A stretch of 64,000 nucleotides of DNA from Saturnia japonica (taxonomy: Eukaryota; Arthropoda; Insecta; Lepidoptera; Saturniidae), in assembly GCA_033032175.1 (NCBI GenBank), contig CM065325.1, forward strand, positions 7,592,930 through 7,656,929, given 5' to 3'. Within the stretch, counting starts at the first letter, position 1; each line of letters opens with the position of its first letter. A program made the position numbers and the translations under genes. The notes beneath the pieces were generated by a model. It did not search any database. It was not told the DNA's origin and worked only from the letters and a program-made list of their open reading frames with translations. Below are positions 43,440 to 55,779 of this stretch, in pieces.

Positions 43440-43853
43440 GAACTGAATGCTATTGGAAACGTTTGATTGTTCAAATACTAGTCTAGAATTTGAAAAGCAC
43501 AAATTCCAAGTTGGGAACCTCGCGAAAGCTGAACAAATTTACATTTTTATTCAGGAAGCTGGTATCGGTAAAAACAAAACTTTGCATTGTCCCCATTTTG
43601 AAACAGAGCAATCTTTGATCGGCTCGCTTCGTACTATCTGCATACCTGACAGCCTGGAATTGGAGGTTTAAGAGAAACGGGGCTGGCATCACGCCAGACA
43701 ATTTCTTTGTCTTTGTCAAGGCTCTTTCAAGTCTTATTGATGTAGATATTTCCATTATTGGAGGACTTTTCACGTTTCCTAAGCCCGGTTTGCTCACGAA
43801 TCCACGCCAAATTATTTCGGTCGTCGATTATCTGTGGTTCGGATTTCGTTAAC
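43440..43853 (+). CDS. unrecognised coding-like stretch with a frame change
   Basis: A 74-residue frame from 43447 (FDCSNTSLEFEKHKFQVGNL, then AKAEQIYIFIQEAGIGKNKT) ends at 43671. A second frame, open from about 43622 to the stop at 43851-43853, reads TAWNWRFKRNGAGITPDNFF and VFVKALSSLIDVDISIIGGL, then FTFPKPGLLTNPRQI. G+C is higher than the flanks. A minus-strand frame of 104 residues is also open over the same bases, so strand is uncertain. I recognise no domain. It could be a decayed gene or element fragment. Confidence 0.25.
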
Positions 43854-43989
43854 TAGGCGTTATGGAAAATAGGCTTCTGGAAACAAAATATCGGTAAAGG
43901 TGTTATTAGAATTAAGAAGTTATTTTTAAAAGAAGGTTCAACAATCTAATGTAATTTATATTGTTAATAAATGAAATATACTTCTCGTG

Positions 43990-44390
43990 TCCATAATTCT
44001 ATATTAATAAATCTGTACTTCTGTTTGTATAAGTAATTTTATCTCCAAATTGCATGTTATATAAAAGACACTGATTACGAAAATACATAACTGTAAATAA
44101 AGTTTTGTCTGTCTGTCTGTTTATATGTCTAGACTTACTGCTTGCATAACCGATTCTTATCAAATTTTGTACAGGGGTGTCATTAGACAATAAAATTAAT
44201 GAGCTATATGAATTTTCAATAATAATACTCGTGAAAATAGAAATCGTAAAAAAAATAATTATGTAATTCTCACCTGATTCTGATAAAAATTTATACACGA
44301 GTAGTAAAAGTTATTCCGTTATTTATGGGCTATAAGAATTGTCAATAATGCTTTTAGAAATAGTAAAAAAAAAAAACTGAGGAATACAAG
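43990..44390 (-). repeat. rep3 copy, minus strand
   Basis: The family end is on the left (CTATATTAATAAATCTGTAC and TTCTGTTTG), with modules in reverse: AACCGATTCTTATCAAATTT at 44149 and CCTGATTCTGATAAAAATTT at 44272. It faces the plus-strand copy that begins at 44438. Confidence 0.65.
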
Positions 44391-44437
44391 TACACAGGAA
44401 ACGCATGCCATTCTTCAATTGATAGGTTATATGAATT

Positions 44438-45243
44438 ACTAGCGATGTGCCCGCGGCTCCGCACGCGTTTGTTACTACGCAATAATTATTTAAACACCTT
44501 TATTTTTACTCATATTGTTGACAATTCATATGCCGTATCAATTGAGAAGTGTTATGTATTTCCCGTGTACAATTTTCATCAAAATCGATTGAAAATTATT
44601 ATTCTATTGTACAATTTCTGATGCATTATTAACAATTCTTATAGCCTCTCAATTACAATATGATGTATGTTTCCCGTCTACAAAATTTGATCAGAATCGG
44701 TTGATAATTGATGAAACTAAAACTTTTTGAATTACTTTTTTAATTCTAGAAGTAATATTTACAATTCTTATAACCCATTAATTATGTAAATACTTAGAAT
44801 TCCCGTGCACAAAATTTCATCAAAATCGGTTAAGAATTAATGAAATTTTGAATTTTTGAAAATACTTATTATTAGGTTTCCCAAAAGTGTTATTGAAAAT
44901 TCTCATTACTTATCATTCATGGAATGATTTATGCTTCCCGTGTACACAATTTCATCAACATCAGCTAACAATTAACATTTTTTTTTACATTATTTTAAAG
45001 TAATATTGAAATTTCTTATACCATATCAACTGACCGATGATATAAGCATCCCGTGTAAAAAAAATTCATAGGAATCAGTCAAGCCGTTTTTAACTTAAAT
45101 CCGTACATACAAATAGACAGACAGACGGACAAATAAATGTAATGGCATATTCGTTATCAGTATCGTTCATTTATAATATGCGTATCGGGAAATTTTTGGA
45201 AAAATATTAAAAGTATAAATAGGACTACAGATTTATTAATATA
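44438..45243 (+). repeat. rep3 copy, longest and clearest
   Basis: The head is ACTAGCGATGTGCCCGCGGC and TCCGCACGCGTTTGTTAC. Five tandem modules are anchored by TCCCGT at 44561, 44672, 44801, 44936 and 45049, a spacing of 111-135 bp. Each has TCCCGTG-ACAAAATTTCATC, then an AATCGGTTAAGAATT-type stretch, a T/A-rich spacer and a TTGAAAATTCTTATA-type stretch. The end is ACAGACAGACGGACAAATAA, TGGCATATTCGTTATCAG and AGATTTATTAATATA. Confidence 0.75.
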
Positions 45244-46185
45244 ACTATAGTTAGCTATATTTAAATAATACCAAAAAAAAGAAAATCATAGATGAGTTTA
45301 TCACTATGTGTATTGTGGTCGCAATTCCTACCACCCCGCTATATTAATGCATATGCACTGGCTGATTTCGGAACACGACAAACCAAAAGAAAATCATAGA
45401 TAGTTTTATCACTGTTTGTATGATATTGTCATATATGTCAATATGAATCCAACACATTAACCGTCCCAATAAAATTTCAAAAATAATTAAAATCATACCT
45501 CTTTGTACCTGCCTGCGGGAAGGTTTTTTGAAAAACGTGAAACCCCTTTATTCCTTTCTTACCAAAAGCATAAATTAATATGAATGGTTTCTTCATACAA
45601 ACTTTCATCCAGTTTTTATTTTCACTACATATGGAATGATGCGATGAAATAATTCACTTGTAGCAAAACTGTATAATTCAGATGAAAATTTACAATAGGT
45701 ATATCGCTTAGAATATATAAACTTCCGCGAGCCGCAGTTGACAGCGTCATAAAATAAAACAGTCATTATGCCGTACTGCGTAGTTAAACAGTTTAAAAAC
45801 ACTTCAGCCAATCTTACCAGACTATCATTTCATAGGTAATTATATATATTATGTATTATAGGTAGTATATTTCTAAGAAATATAATACTTTTATTATTAA
45901 GTATAACAATGTCAATATATTTAACAAACCTGTCAACACGTTGGCAACGCCGTCTTCAACAAACCGGTTGGTATAGCAGCCGATATGCGCATTTGGTGTT
46001 CCCATATAGGTAAGTATAAGAAATACAATACATTTCTTATTAAGTAACGTTAGTTAGTTCGTAAGTAACGAAAGTTAACACTGTCACTAAATCAACAAAC
46101 CAGACTGACAATCAACAAACTGGTTGGTATGGCAGCCGATGTCATTTCACCACTACGCGCATGCGCATTTGGTGTTCTCATATTT
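45244..46185. other. mostly unrecognised; small local duplication
   Basis: AAAGAAAATCATAGAT- and TTTATCACT-type stretches occur twice (45281 and 45387). AACAAACTGGTTGGTATGGC at 46113 and AACAAACCGGTTGGTATAGC at 45958 form another pair, both followed by AGCCGAT. No gene was recognised. Confidence 0.45.
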
Positions 46186-46376
46186 TGTTCATAGAAATTT
46201 TCATCCCTTATTTTCTACCCTTAAAGTTTTATTTTCGCTTCAAAAAGTACCCTATGTCCTTTCCCAAGATGCAATCTATCTCTACATCAAAATTCATCAA
46301 AATTGGTTCAGCGGTCTAGGAGTGAAAACGTAACAGACAGACAGAGTTACTTTCACATTTATAATATTAGTATGGA
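46186..46376 (+). repeat. LINE (RTE-like) 3' tail
   Basis: TTCATAGAAATTTTCATCCC, AGTACCCTATGTCCTTTCCC, AATTGGTTCAGCGGTCTAGG and ACAGACAGACAGAGTTACTT, then TTTATAATATTAGTATGGAT. This is the standard end of an RTE-like element. Confidence 0.7.
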
Positions 46377-46384
46377 TCTATAAA

Positions 46385-46480
46385 ATAAGAATAAAAATAA
46401 AATTACGGAATGAAAATAATTACTGCGTAACAAACGCGTGTGGAGCCGCGGGCGCACCGATAGTATATTATTAATGCGAA
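46385..46480 (-). repeat. rep3 head, minus strand
   Basis: Reverse complement of the rep3 head: on minus, CTATCGGTGCGCCCGCGGCT, CCACACGCGTTTGTTACGCA, GTAATTATTTTCATTCC. Confidence 0.65.
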
Positions 46481-48329
46481 AGAACGTTTGTTTGAATATT
46501 GGTTCATCATATTTCGCACAAACCAACAACTTCTATAAGTTGGCTCTGTCGTGAGGCCATAAGATACTTTTTTAACGTTTCGTTGCTTGTAAGATTATTG
46601 CTAGCAATGAGAGATCAAATCACTTCGCTTCTACTATTTATAACTGTCGTAATCTGTTTTGATTTAAAAAAATATCTGTCGTGTGGCTGATGCGGCACAC
46701 GAGGCTAATATCAATTTAGCGCCTTTTGAGCTAAGTCAGTACTGAGAATAGTATGATGTTATTGATTTAACTGCAATTTTACTAGATTGTTTTCATACTA
46801 TGTCAATTTACAAATCTTTATTTAAATTAACGCTTAAAAGTTAAGTTTCTTTATAAACATTTTAACATGTAATTAATGTTATAAAGTTGTTTATTTGTTA
46901 GGAATTTTCTTTTTTCTACAACACTGTTTTACGCTAATGGAAATATTAAATTGACAAGTTTTAAGAACTCCTACTAAAAGTCAAGCCGATAAAAAAAATG
47001 AAAAGGTCGTAATTTAAAATATAGTTAAATATGGCAGAATTGTTTAAAAAAATCTCGTCATGTAATTATCGATTACGGTTGCTATTATAAGAATTCTGAC
47101 TGAATGTAATTTATGATCCTTGGTGGTTATATTTGTAATCATATTTAGGTGTAAATCTGAGTATAGTACGCAAAGACATCGCACACATGACCTAATAAAT
47201 ACCCTTTGGACATTATAGAGATGAATAAGACCAATATAAATGTCTGCATTAGTTTATATTAGTTAAAAATATGGTTCATATATATTTTATTGTTTTAAAT
47301 GTTTTTGTAGCCCTTCTAATGCAACAAGTTCTTGGTAGCTACGTCTGTATAAAAAGTTATATACAGTAGTTTCTAATGTTACATTTAATATTATGATTTG
47401 TAATCTTCTTGGGATAAGAAGCAGGCATAGTGGAAGATATTCAAATAATGCGCTTTAAAATAAAATAAAAATACTTTGACTTTTGAATGTCATAAAATTA
47501 AATAAAGTTTTTATCACATAACTGGAGAATAATTAAGACTGCGTTGAGCATTAGAAAAAAAATTTGATGGCAGAGACACTTTAGATCCATCAGTGGAAGA
47601 AACGTTCTTAAAAGACAAAGTAATAGTTTGGCATGACGCCAGCGAGAAGCGCATCCGACGCGCTGCGGTTGTTGTGATCGCTATGGAAATCTGAATGTGA
47701 CAGTTTCAAACTCTTTCCTGTGTCTTGAGACAACGTTTTGTCAATTGTTTTTTGACTCACTTATAATGCAAGCATAAGACATGGCGCCATCTTTAATATT
47801 TACGCATTTTCTACCGCAGCGTCACCCTAAATTGACACTTTTCGACGGACACTTTTTCATGTATAGAAATGGTATTCCCTACCTCCATTCTCCATGGCTT
47901 AAGAGCTTGTTTGCTTGGTGTTAATGTGTGAGATCAGGGTGCTTTTTGGTATACGACTTGATTACTAGTTACTTTAATTAAATTCTGTAAAAACAACTAT
48001 ACTGACGTAACTCTAAGGGGTAATGGTAAAATACCTAAAGAAAAGAACTTATAGCGCTAACTTTTCGCTACCAATAGCAGAATGCGGTTGCATACGTCGG
48101 TTAGGTCAATAATCCTATAATAGTCACTAAAATTCCACCGTCATCTTTAGGTACTGCAATTCATATTTATCTAAAAACTTAATTATGATCAATTTCTCGA
48201 CGCCAATTGTTTAAACTTCTACCTTTTTGATTATATGAAAAACAAAATATTTCATTGTTTGGTAATATTAAGCCCGTAAATTTTCATACTATTAATTGAC
48301 TAATACCGGATTGTTTTCAGCATAAGTTT
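46481..48329. other. no gene recognised
   Basis: A GC-richer patch at 47630-47700 (GCGAGAAGCGCATCCGACGC) and sequence at 47785-47900 look like an old repeat but could not be assigned. The rest is AT-rich. Confidence 0.4.
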
Positions 48330-48870
48330 GGAGTATGCTACAGCACCGGTAATAGTTACTCGCACCGGATTCAACCGACGAAAATTAATTACGTATTTGC
48401 ACCGTAATAATTATGTAGCACTACACGTGGCGCCGATGCAACTTAATTTAACCTAGTTTTTGCGTTCGAGTTAACTGTTGGATTTCGAGTATTGCATCAT
48501 TACTGAAAATACAATTCATTTTAAAGGTATGTTAATTTGCTCATGGGGTTTAATTGGCATACTATATGTTAGCGCGGCGACTATGCTATATAGCCGAGCG
48601 CGTAAACAACGGCGGGATGGTCGCTGATAAAAGAAACTGACTGACCTGTAGCTCTCTGACCGGTGCAGACCGGGAATACGCTACTCCACCTCGTTGATGT
48701 TCTTCAGGTGCAACAGCACGTTCTTTTATTGGATTTTAGTGGACTGTATTGCCGTATAGCGCATAGGTAATACACGACGATTTTCATGCGCTGCGCCGCC
48801 GCGCCGTCCGAGCGCACGTGCACTTGATATAGCGGGATGTTAATATACAGGTGTCCGGTAATGAATGGAT
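48330..48870. promoter_or_regulatory. GC-rich island, candidate regulatory region or exon
   Basis: Two GC-rich blocks (48550-48720 and 48780-48840, e.g. CGCTGCGCCGCCGCGCCGTC) stand out. On plus, a consensus donor AAG/GTATGT starts at 48527, and CTATATAGCC at 48588 is TATA-like. On minus, 48722-48681 reads VLLHLKNINEVE then a stop, with nearly every codon ending in G or C. This could be a real last exon, but the acceptor upstream is poor. I cannot choose between promoter, exon and old repeat. Confidence 0.3.
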
Positions 48871-50104
48871 AACCTTGAAATGGCTTATAGCAGAAAATAT
48901 GGCCATTCAGAAAAAAATGCGAAACTAAATATATCCTAGGTAGTACCTAAGATATGATGTTTTAAAATAAAAAACTACAAATTTTTACCTTGTTTTACAT
49001 TCTTGTACACTGCGACAACAAATAACTGAATTCTATCGGTTTTTTGTTGATCTATTATTATACGCTAACTATGCCAATCGATAAGCAGTAAATAATTTGA
49101 CTATATAACGTATATTTGACGATGTCAACGCTCGTGCGGGCGAACGTAGACTCCTCGTAATTACGGACAGTTTCCTAATCAGCCATGGAAAGGGGCGACA
49201 GGTAGCCGTTGAAACGCATTGGTAGATATTGAAAAGAAGTGCCAATTATGAGGTGAGAACAATATAAATAACACGAAACTTTAAAAATTATAATTTATTT
49301 CTATGAAATGAATTTTATAATTCTAAACATTTACCTATTAAAAACTTATTAAATATTTAATGTTAATATTTATTTTATATTTTTAAATCTAATTGACTTA
49401 ATTATTTATAACTTAGTTGCTACGTTTTGGGTTTAATCTAATAATATGTTTATATACTATTTACAAATTATATTTATTTCAGCTTTTTAACCAGTTATAC
49501 TCAGTTACACTCGGTCGAGATTACTTAGTACATAGTAATTAATACCACTGGAGACTATGTAGTCATTAATATTTAAAGTTATATTGGAAGTAAGGCAGAT
49601 TTTTTAAATTCGAACTCAATTTGTAAGTATAGTTGAATTTAATCCTTCGTAGAATATTATTTTAAAGATAATTAAATTGACTTGGAGTGGATAATTTAAT
49701 TGACACTGTAGAAAAAGAGGGATAAGCTTTATTGTAGTCAAGTTTCGATACTTCACTTGCTGTTTAATAAACGCTCTATCAATATGTTATAACTGTTTCA
49801 AGAGTGGTAACATTTGGGAAAGGTTTGACTATCTAATATTCTTGATTAGATATGCTGAAGTGTTTTCACACTTTTTTCGACACAATAACTTTCCCTTTAT
49901 TTTAACTCGACATGCGCTTCATACCGCGGCTTGCGAACACTGCGGATGCAATGGTATTCCTTTTCTGTTTAGTATTACTTTAGGCGGATTTACTTTGGCC
50001 TGAGGGAATATATTGTAAGAAAATACACAATTAATTTTATGTTCCTATTCGAAATTGGAATTATACATATCAATATAAGAAATCATATGTTATAAAAAAT
50101 ATTA
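48871..50104. other. no feature recognised
   Basis: AT-rich. CAGGTGTCCGGTAATGAATG at 48850-48869 looked like a transposon end, but no partner was found nearby. Confidence 0.4.
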
Positions 50105-50285
50105 ATAACTAGCTGGCCCCGTAGACGTTGTTCTCGCCTTTGAACACAGCGCTACCTATCACATTCAGAGATAGCATAAAAACCGTGTCCATGTAAAAAC
50201 ACTATTAGATAGATGTATCATATTTCATGGTGATCGATCAAACGGGATTGAAATTTATATACAAATATCTATTTTTATATTATGT
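50105..50285 (+). repeat. RTE-like repeat with ACTAGC head
   Basis: AACTAGCTGGCCCCGTAGAC, TTGTTCTCGCCTTTGAACAC and CATGTAAAAACACTATTAGA. It runs straight into a rep3 copy at 50288. Confidence 0.55.
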
Positions 50286-50287
50286 TA

Positions 50288-51150
50288 TACTAGCGGTGAG
50301 CCCGCGGCTACGCACGCTTTTGTTATTACGTCCCGTTTTTTTTACTCATATTATATTCATTTATTGTATTTTATCATATAAACTGTCATTTGAGGAAAAA
50401 CATGTAATTTCAAAATTGTTTTCTTTTTTCAAACTTCCGAAGTTATTGTTGACGATTGTTATAGTAAAACAATTGTGAAATCACGTATACATCCCGTCTA
50501 CTAAATTCTGTCAAAAGCGGTTGAGAATTTATACAAAATAAATTTTATGATTCTTTTTTACAATGTTAAAAATATTTTTGACAATCCTCATAGACTATAA
50601 ATTATGGAATGGCTTATACTTCCCAAAAACAAAATTTCATCAAAAATCGGTTAAAAATTAATGAAATATTTTTTTATTGTTGTTGCGTTGTGGCCACCGT
50701 CACACTTGATATTAAGTGACGATTTTGCCCAAGTTGGTAGCACGCTAAGTCTAGTGGAAGATTAGCTCTCAAGTGCAACTGCCGGAACACACCTATTGGT
50801 GTTTGGTGACGAATCTACAACTTGGGGGTGGTAGCTAGCCAGGCGGGCATTAGAGAAAGCGCTACCACCATGCTATGGTTTCATCACGATGTTTTCCTTC
50901 ACCGAAAGCAAATTTTTGGAAGTTCTTTTTTAAGATTTCTAAATGTAATATTGAAAATTCTTATAACATATCAATTGATCAATGACATAAGCATCTCGTG
51001 TACAAAGTTTCATAAGAATCGGTCAAAAAAAATTTTTTAATGCCATATTCGTTATATCTGTCATTCATATAGTAGTGTATGCCAATCCGGAAATTAAAAA
51101 AAAAAAACTGAAATGTACAGACAGAATTACACTTTTATTAATATAGATAT
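50288..51150 (+). repeat. rep3 copy interrupted by sine4
   Basis: The head is ACTAGCGGTGAGCCCGCGGC. Modules are at 50491 and 50620, then a foreign block at 50690-50920, then the last module at 50990 (CATCTCGTGTACAAAGTTTC) and the end AATGCCATATTCGTTATATC and TTATTAATATAGAT. Confidence 0.7.
50690..50920 (+). repeat. sine4-like insertion inside rep3
   Basis: CAAGTTGGTAGCACGCTAAG, AGATTAGCTCTCAAGTGCAA, GGGGGTGGTAGCTAGCCAGG, and CATGCTATGGTTTCATCACG then TTTTCCTTCACCGAAAGC. The last part matches sine4 at 33.1 and 34.5 kb. Flanking rep3 modules are otherwise continuous. Confidence 0.6.
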
Positions 51151-52700
51151 ATTTTTGTAGAAAATTTAAACAATAAGTAATATTTTAGAAAATTATTTTA
51201 ATTCATTTACATATTTCTCTGAATAATTATAGTTATATGTTGATTTAACAAACGTGCACTGAATAATAAATTTTATTAGCTCTTATTAGGTGCAAACTTA
51301 TGATTTTCATAATTTTCCAGACAACTTAATAGTGGACAATTATTATGAAAAGCATTTATTAAAAAACTGGAATTATGTAATAATATTTAGTGTTTAGACA
51401 TGTAACATTTTTACGAGAACTATTTATTAGTCAGTCGTACATGCATAAGGGTTGGGTTCACACGTAAAGGTGACATCTGAAAAACGCTTCGGTCTCACCA
51501 AAGGTCAATACGCTTTGTCACACTCCACCTAGCTTTACCCTATTCAGATAAATTCGTTTCAGTGTGGAAAATACATTCGATAGCTACATATGAATAGTTG
51601 TAACAATTCTATGAGCTTAGTAAATCACTTTGCGCGTTAGATGTCTGTTGGTCAAAATATCTAACTAAAGCTATACTGGTTTAAGTTTGATATGAATCTG
51701 GTTTGAGCCTCAGTTGAGTCAGGTAACGAAATTTGTTAGAAGTTTGTTCTGAAAGAGTGTAGATTAAGCGTTTGCATATAACTCGTTTTTATAGTAACAC
51801 TTGGTATATGGTGGTCGCGATCCAGTCGGACAAAATTATCGTGACTAAAACCACATTGGTTTTTGGTTTTAATTAGATTTAAACCTCGTTTGAGTTAGGA
51901 TTGAGCCCGCTAATATGTAATAGGGTTGTTATGAAAGAGCGTAGTAAACTGCTGCCCTCTATGTATCAAGAAGTAGATTACTTGCTTACATATAATTGGG
52001 TTGTACGAGCGCCTTGTTCGCTTGAATATACCATACTACATCCACGTACCTGCTATTTTTATAGTCTTTAAAAAAATGTAATACACAACCTATAAACAAA
52101 ATGAATGTATCAAGTTCTAAAATATCTATAACATAATAATATGTAACATATAAAACATTAAATAACGTTTTTGTATTTCATTTACTACAAGGAAAAGTAT
52201 ATCACATAAACAGATAAACACTTCCATTTTATTTGATTAACTATATTATATTGATAGGCCTGCACGATATTATGCAGTACTTACTTTTCCGTATTATCAA
52301 AATGCTAATACTATTTGGTTATTGTTAAAGCGGATTGGTAGGAATGTAAAAGTTCCAAATATGAGAACAATTATAAATGCTTTAATTATAAAAAATATAC
52401 CTTTAGATTTACCAAAATGAGTGTGTACAAAGTGGGCGACTTGAATAATCCTGACATTATCGATCATAAATTTAAAAAATGCAATTTTGTTCGTTGGTAG
52501 GCGCATCACTTGAGAATAGCTGGAGCGATTTGGCTATTTTTTATTTTAAAATGTTCGTAATAGTCCGAATTAGCTTTTATGAGAAAAAAAATTGGCAAAT
52601 TTTCTTTAGACTTATAACTCACGATTCAAAGGATGGATGCGTAATTAGTTTTTTTTTTTAATTTAATTCGTTAAGGTCCTGGATAGTCAGGAAAATAAAT
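51151..52700. other. no gene recognised
   Basis: 51,460-52,030 contains a possible direct duplication (CTAACTAAAGCTATACTGGT and GACTAAAACCACATTGGTTT contexts with AGATTTAAACCTCG or GATATGAATCTGG), too diverged to be sure. The rest is AT-rich. Confidence 0.35.
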
Positions 52701-52704
52701 TCTA

Positions 52705-52830
52705 GTTAGATGGCGCTGAGGTCGAGTTATTGACTATTGGAAAGGGCAGAACAACGTTTGCGGGCAAGCTAATTGTAAATAATTTAGGAAGTCTATCTGT
52801 CAAGCCTACCTTTTTTAACTAGTTGTTATT
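52705..52830 (+). repeat. rep8 copy 2
   Basis: GTTAGATGGCGCTGAGGTCG, AGTTATTGACTATTGGAAAG and GGCAGAACAACGTTTGCGGG match 33850-33925. TCTGTCAAGCCTACC follows. Confidence 0.55.
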
Positions 52831-53189
52831 ATGCGTAATATTTGACGACGTCGTATAATTATCATGGTTGTGATGACTATCTGAAATGGTTTTTCACGTT
52901 GCCTTGATGAGGCCGATACCGTAGGAAGGAGCGAACGTGCTTTATCATGACAATTTTTTTACTGAGTGCGTAATTCATCCCGCAATTTTCATTAACCCAG
53001 TTTTATTTGTTTTATTCTTAGGATTAAGTTATACTTTAAATTTTCTTTAAAGATGTTTTCATTTGTGCTGATCTCATTATAATCTGCACAGGACGTAACA
53101 CTATTTCAATAGGTGAAAAAAATTACAGTTTTGTATTTTCCAACAATACAATGCCATTACCATACAATAACAATACCATTTCTCAAGTG

Positions 53190-53310
53190 TTTAGGTTTCC
53201 TCATGATGTTTTCCTTCACAGTTAGCTGGTAGTGTGTACGAAAAATTCGCTGATACATGCCGGGGTTCTACAACTACGATTTACCGTAAGTTTGAACCAG
53301 TTCAATTGTA
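53190..53310 (+). repeat. sine4-like fragment
   Basis: GTTTCCTCATGATGTTTTCC, TTCACAGTTAGCTGGTAGTG and TGCCGGGGTTCTACAACTAC resemble the common moth SINE end with TTTTCCTTCACCG and a B-box-like stretch. Diverged. Confidence 0.5.
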
Positions 53311-53339
53311 AACCTTTATTTCCGTACTTATTAATAATA

Positions 53340-53560
53340 GGTGCGTACGTACGCGTTGTTTATCACGTTCTAAACGTGAATAATCTCGCTTGTTTGACGT
53401 GACGCGACCACACGGCCGGTGAGGAATGACCCGTTTCACGTTAATTATCCGTTCGCACATTCCGCTGTAAACGTGTACACAAAATTATACGGTGCAGAGA
53501 GTTGAGTGCTGGAACCGCGACCGACGTTGTACACTTTATCAGAGTTATTTGCGCATGAAG
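53340..53560. promoter_or_regulatory. GC-rich, palindrome-containing block, possible regulatory element
   Basis: Contains a perfect 12-bp palindrome GCGTACGTACGC (53343-53354), an inverted pair CACGTT/AACGTG around CTA (53364-53378), a second CACGTTAATT and several CGACC/GACGTGACG sites. No open frame spans it. A regulatory role is inference only. Confidence 0.3.
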
Positions 53561-55185
53561 CACATTTGGGAATTAATTTTTATTTGGTAGTTAAGTTTTT
53601 TAATATTTTGGTTTGGTTCTTACTTAATGAATTTTACAGCGATTTTTTAAATATATATTTTCAGCGATTAAAAGTGATGTTGAGTTATTGACTTAATTTG
53701 TTATACTTGAAGTGAAAGCGGCGTACCTCAATTTTTCGCAGCATGTTTGTCAGCTTCCAACAGCGTTCTCAGCTATTTGTGTGGTAGATGAGATTGTTCA
53801 ATGCTGCGTCTCTGGGTCGAGCTTCATGCGACGTGGATTGTGTGTGGTTAGCCTCATAAGATAATTATTATTTTGATGCTAACATTAATTTTTAAGGTTT
53901 TTGTAGGCCCTAATACGACTGTATGGATTCATTGTAATTCTAACACAGTAAAGTGCATAGTGTTAAAAGGGTAGGTACTTGTTCTCAATTGTAGCTGCCA
54001 GAACACACAGACGAGTTTTTGCAGAGGTATTTCAAGTCGAAAATAGTAGTCTTTTAGGCGAGATGTAGAAAATGTCCTAAGAAAGTATATTGATAACAAA
54101 TAGTTTCACGAGTACATCGATAGCAAAGGATTATTAAAATTATATCTCAAAAATTATTCTAAATAATACCTTGATGGATCGTTTTTTTTTCTTTCTAGCT
54201 CATCGGTAGTCACTGAGATTTTATCTGATTCACCTCAGTTATAGCATCATCGATGGTGAGATTATTGGCACTTGTAGGTACTCTATGCTCCCGTACGGCG
54301 TTACATCAGCAGTTTTAAGATCTTGGATTTAAATCACTCTGCAAGTTAATTTGTTTCATTACTTATTACGTTGTAATTTTCAACTCGCAATTAGAATTTT
54401 TCCGTGATAGACTTTATGAATTTTCAACGGCTAAATTGTTGTGATCGCAGTCTCAAACCTTCCTAACCAATAAAGTTATTTTAAAAACTTCGAAAATAAA
54501 GCGTTAGATTGCTCTTTATTAGTGCCTTCACAAATTATCGACGATTAACAATATTACTAGAGTAAATATAAACTAACAGTTAGAAAAATTATCTGTTGAC
54601 ATTATATACTCTTTCATTTTAAGCTATATTTCTCATAGAAAGGCTTTTAGAACATATTCCTGCCCAATCATTTCGACTTACAAATCAAATTTGAATCTAT
54701 TACTAATTAGCTTGTTTAATATTCACGGTAATGGATTGATGTCGCGTTATGGTGGCTGTTTATTAATGTCAATTAAGTGATTAATTAAAATTAATGACGT
54801 GATAACATGTCAAAAGTTCTGATGAGAATTTTTAGGTATGGCTATTTTGTTTAAACTTGATTGTTTTCACGTTTCATAATCTTGATATTTGTAGTGGATA
54901 ATATTACACACTGTTAATTTTTTTCTAATGAGATTCAAGAGATTTGTAAGTTACAATCTTTTATTTTATACACGTCAAAGGTTACTACACTGTTTATAAT
55001 AAGAATATGGAATTTGTTATACTCTGGAGGAACAGAAAGATAATTAATTACATTGTAAACGAGGTTTATTTTAACTACACTTTTATATAACAATAATAAG
55101 TGTTTAGTGTTTCTAGACCGGTTTTAAATACACATTTATAGGCATGGTTTATTGTAATTAAAAAATGCAAACGATTTTATTTTAA
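53561..55185. other. no feature recognised
   Basis: AT-rich. No gene or repeat was recognised. Confidence 0.4.
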
Positions 55186-55750
55186 ATTAGCTGTAGCTAC
55201 CGTCTACGCTCGCGTGAACAACAGAATGCAAGCAGTCGATCCTGCCGCGGTTCACGCGAATCGTACTACTCCCGCTCCCGGTTATATTGTAGGTGATCCT
55301 TAGAAGGTAGACATATGCTCTTGCTTACTTTTTTGTAGGTCTATTTAATCTCTACAATTATGTAGTAGATTAATTTGATATATCACTTATGGTTTACTCA
55401 GCGTAAGCCATATAAACGCTCGTATTGATTCACCATCACCAGTTTCTATTTAATACGCGGAACCGTATTTCTTTGCCTGAAATAAAAGTAACCTAAGTTA
55501 CTTCTTATAATATCAGCTATCTACCAGTGAAATTACCGTCAAAATCGGTCTAACCGTTTTGGAGATTACCCGGAACAAACAGACAGACTGACAGACAGAG
55601 AATTTAAAAATTGGTTTTTTGATATAGATATAAAGGTACATGTTGTTACATGTACATGTTGTACAGGTTCACATGCAATAAGTAAAAAGATGTAATTTTG
55701 ACATTACAAACAGACACTTCAATTTTATTAATTGTGTAGATATTAATGGT
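55186..55750 (+). repeat. rep1 copy, long
   Basis: TTAGCTGTAGCTACCGTCTA, CGCTCGCGTGAACAACAGAA, TACTCCCGCTCCCGGTTATA, GTTTACTCAGCGTAAGCCAT, AGTTACTTCTTATAATATCA and AACCGTTTTGGAGATTACCC, then CAGACACTTCAATTTTATTA at the end. It is longer than the 36.5-kb copy because the middle (55330-55500) is retained. Confidence 0.78.
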
Positions 55751-55779
55751 GATGAATATATTCAACAACGCGTTTAATA

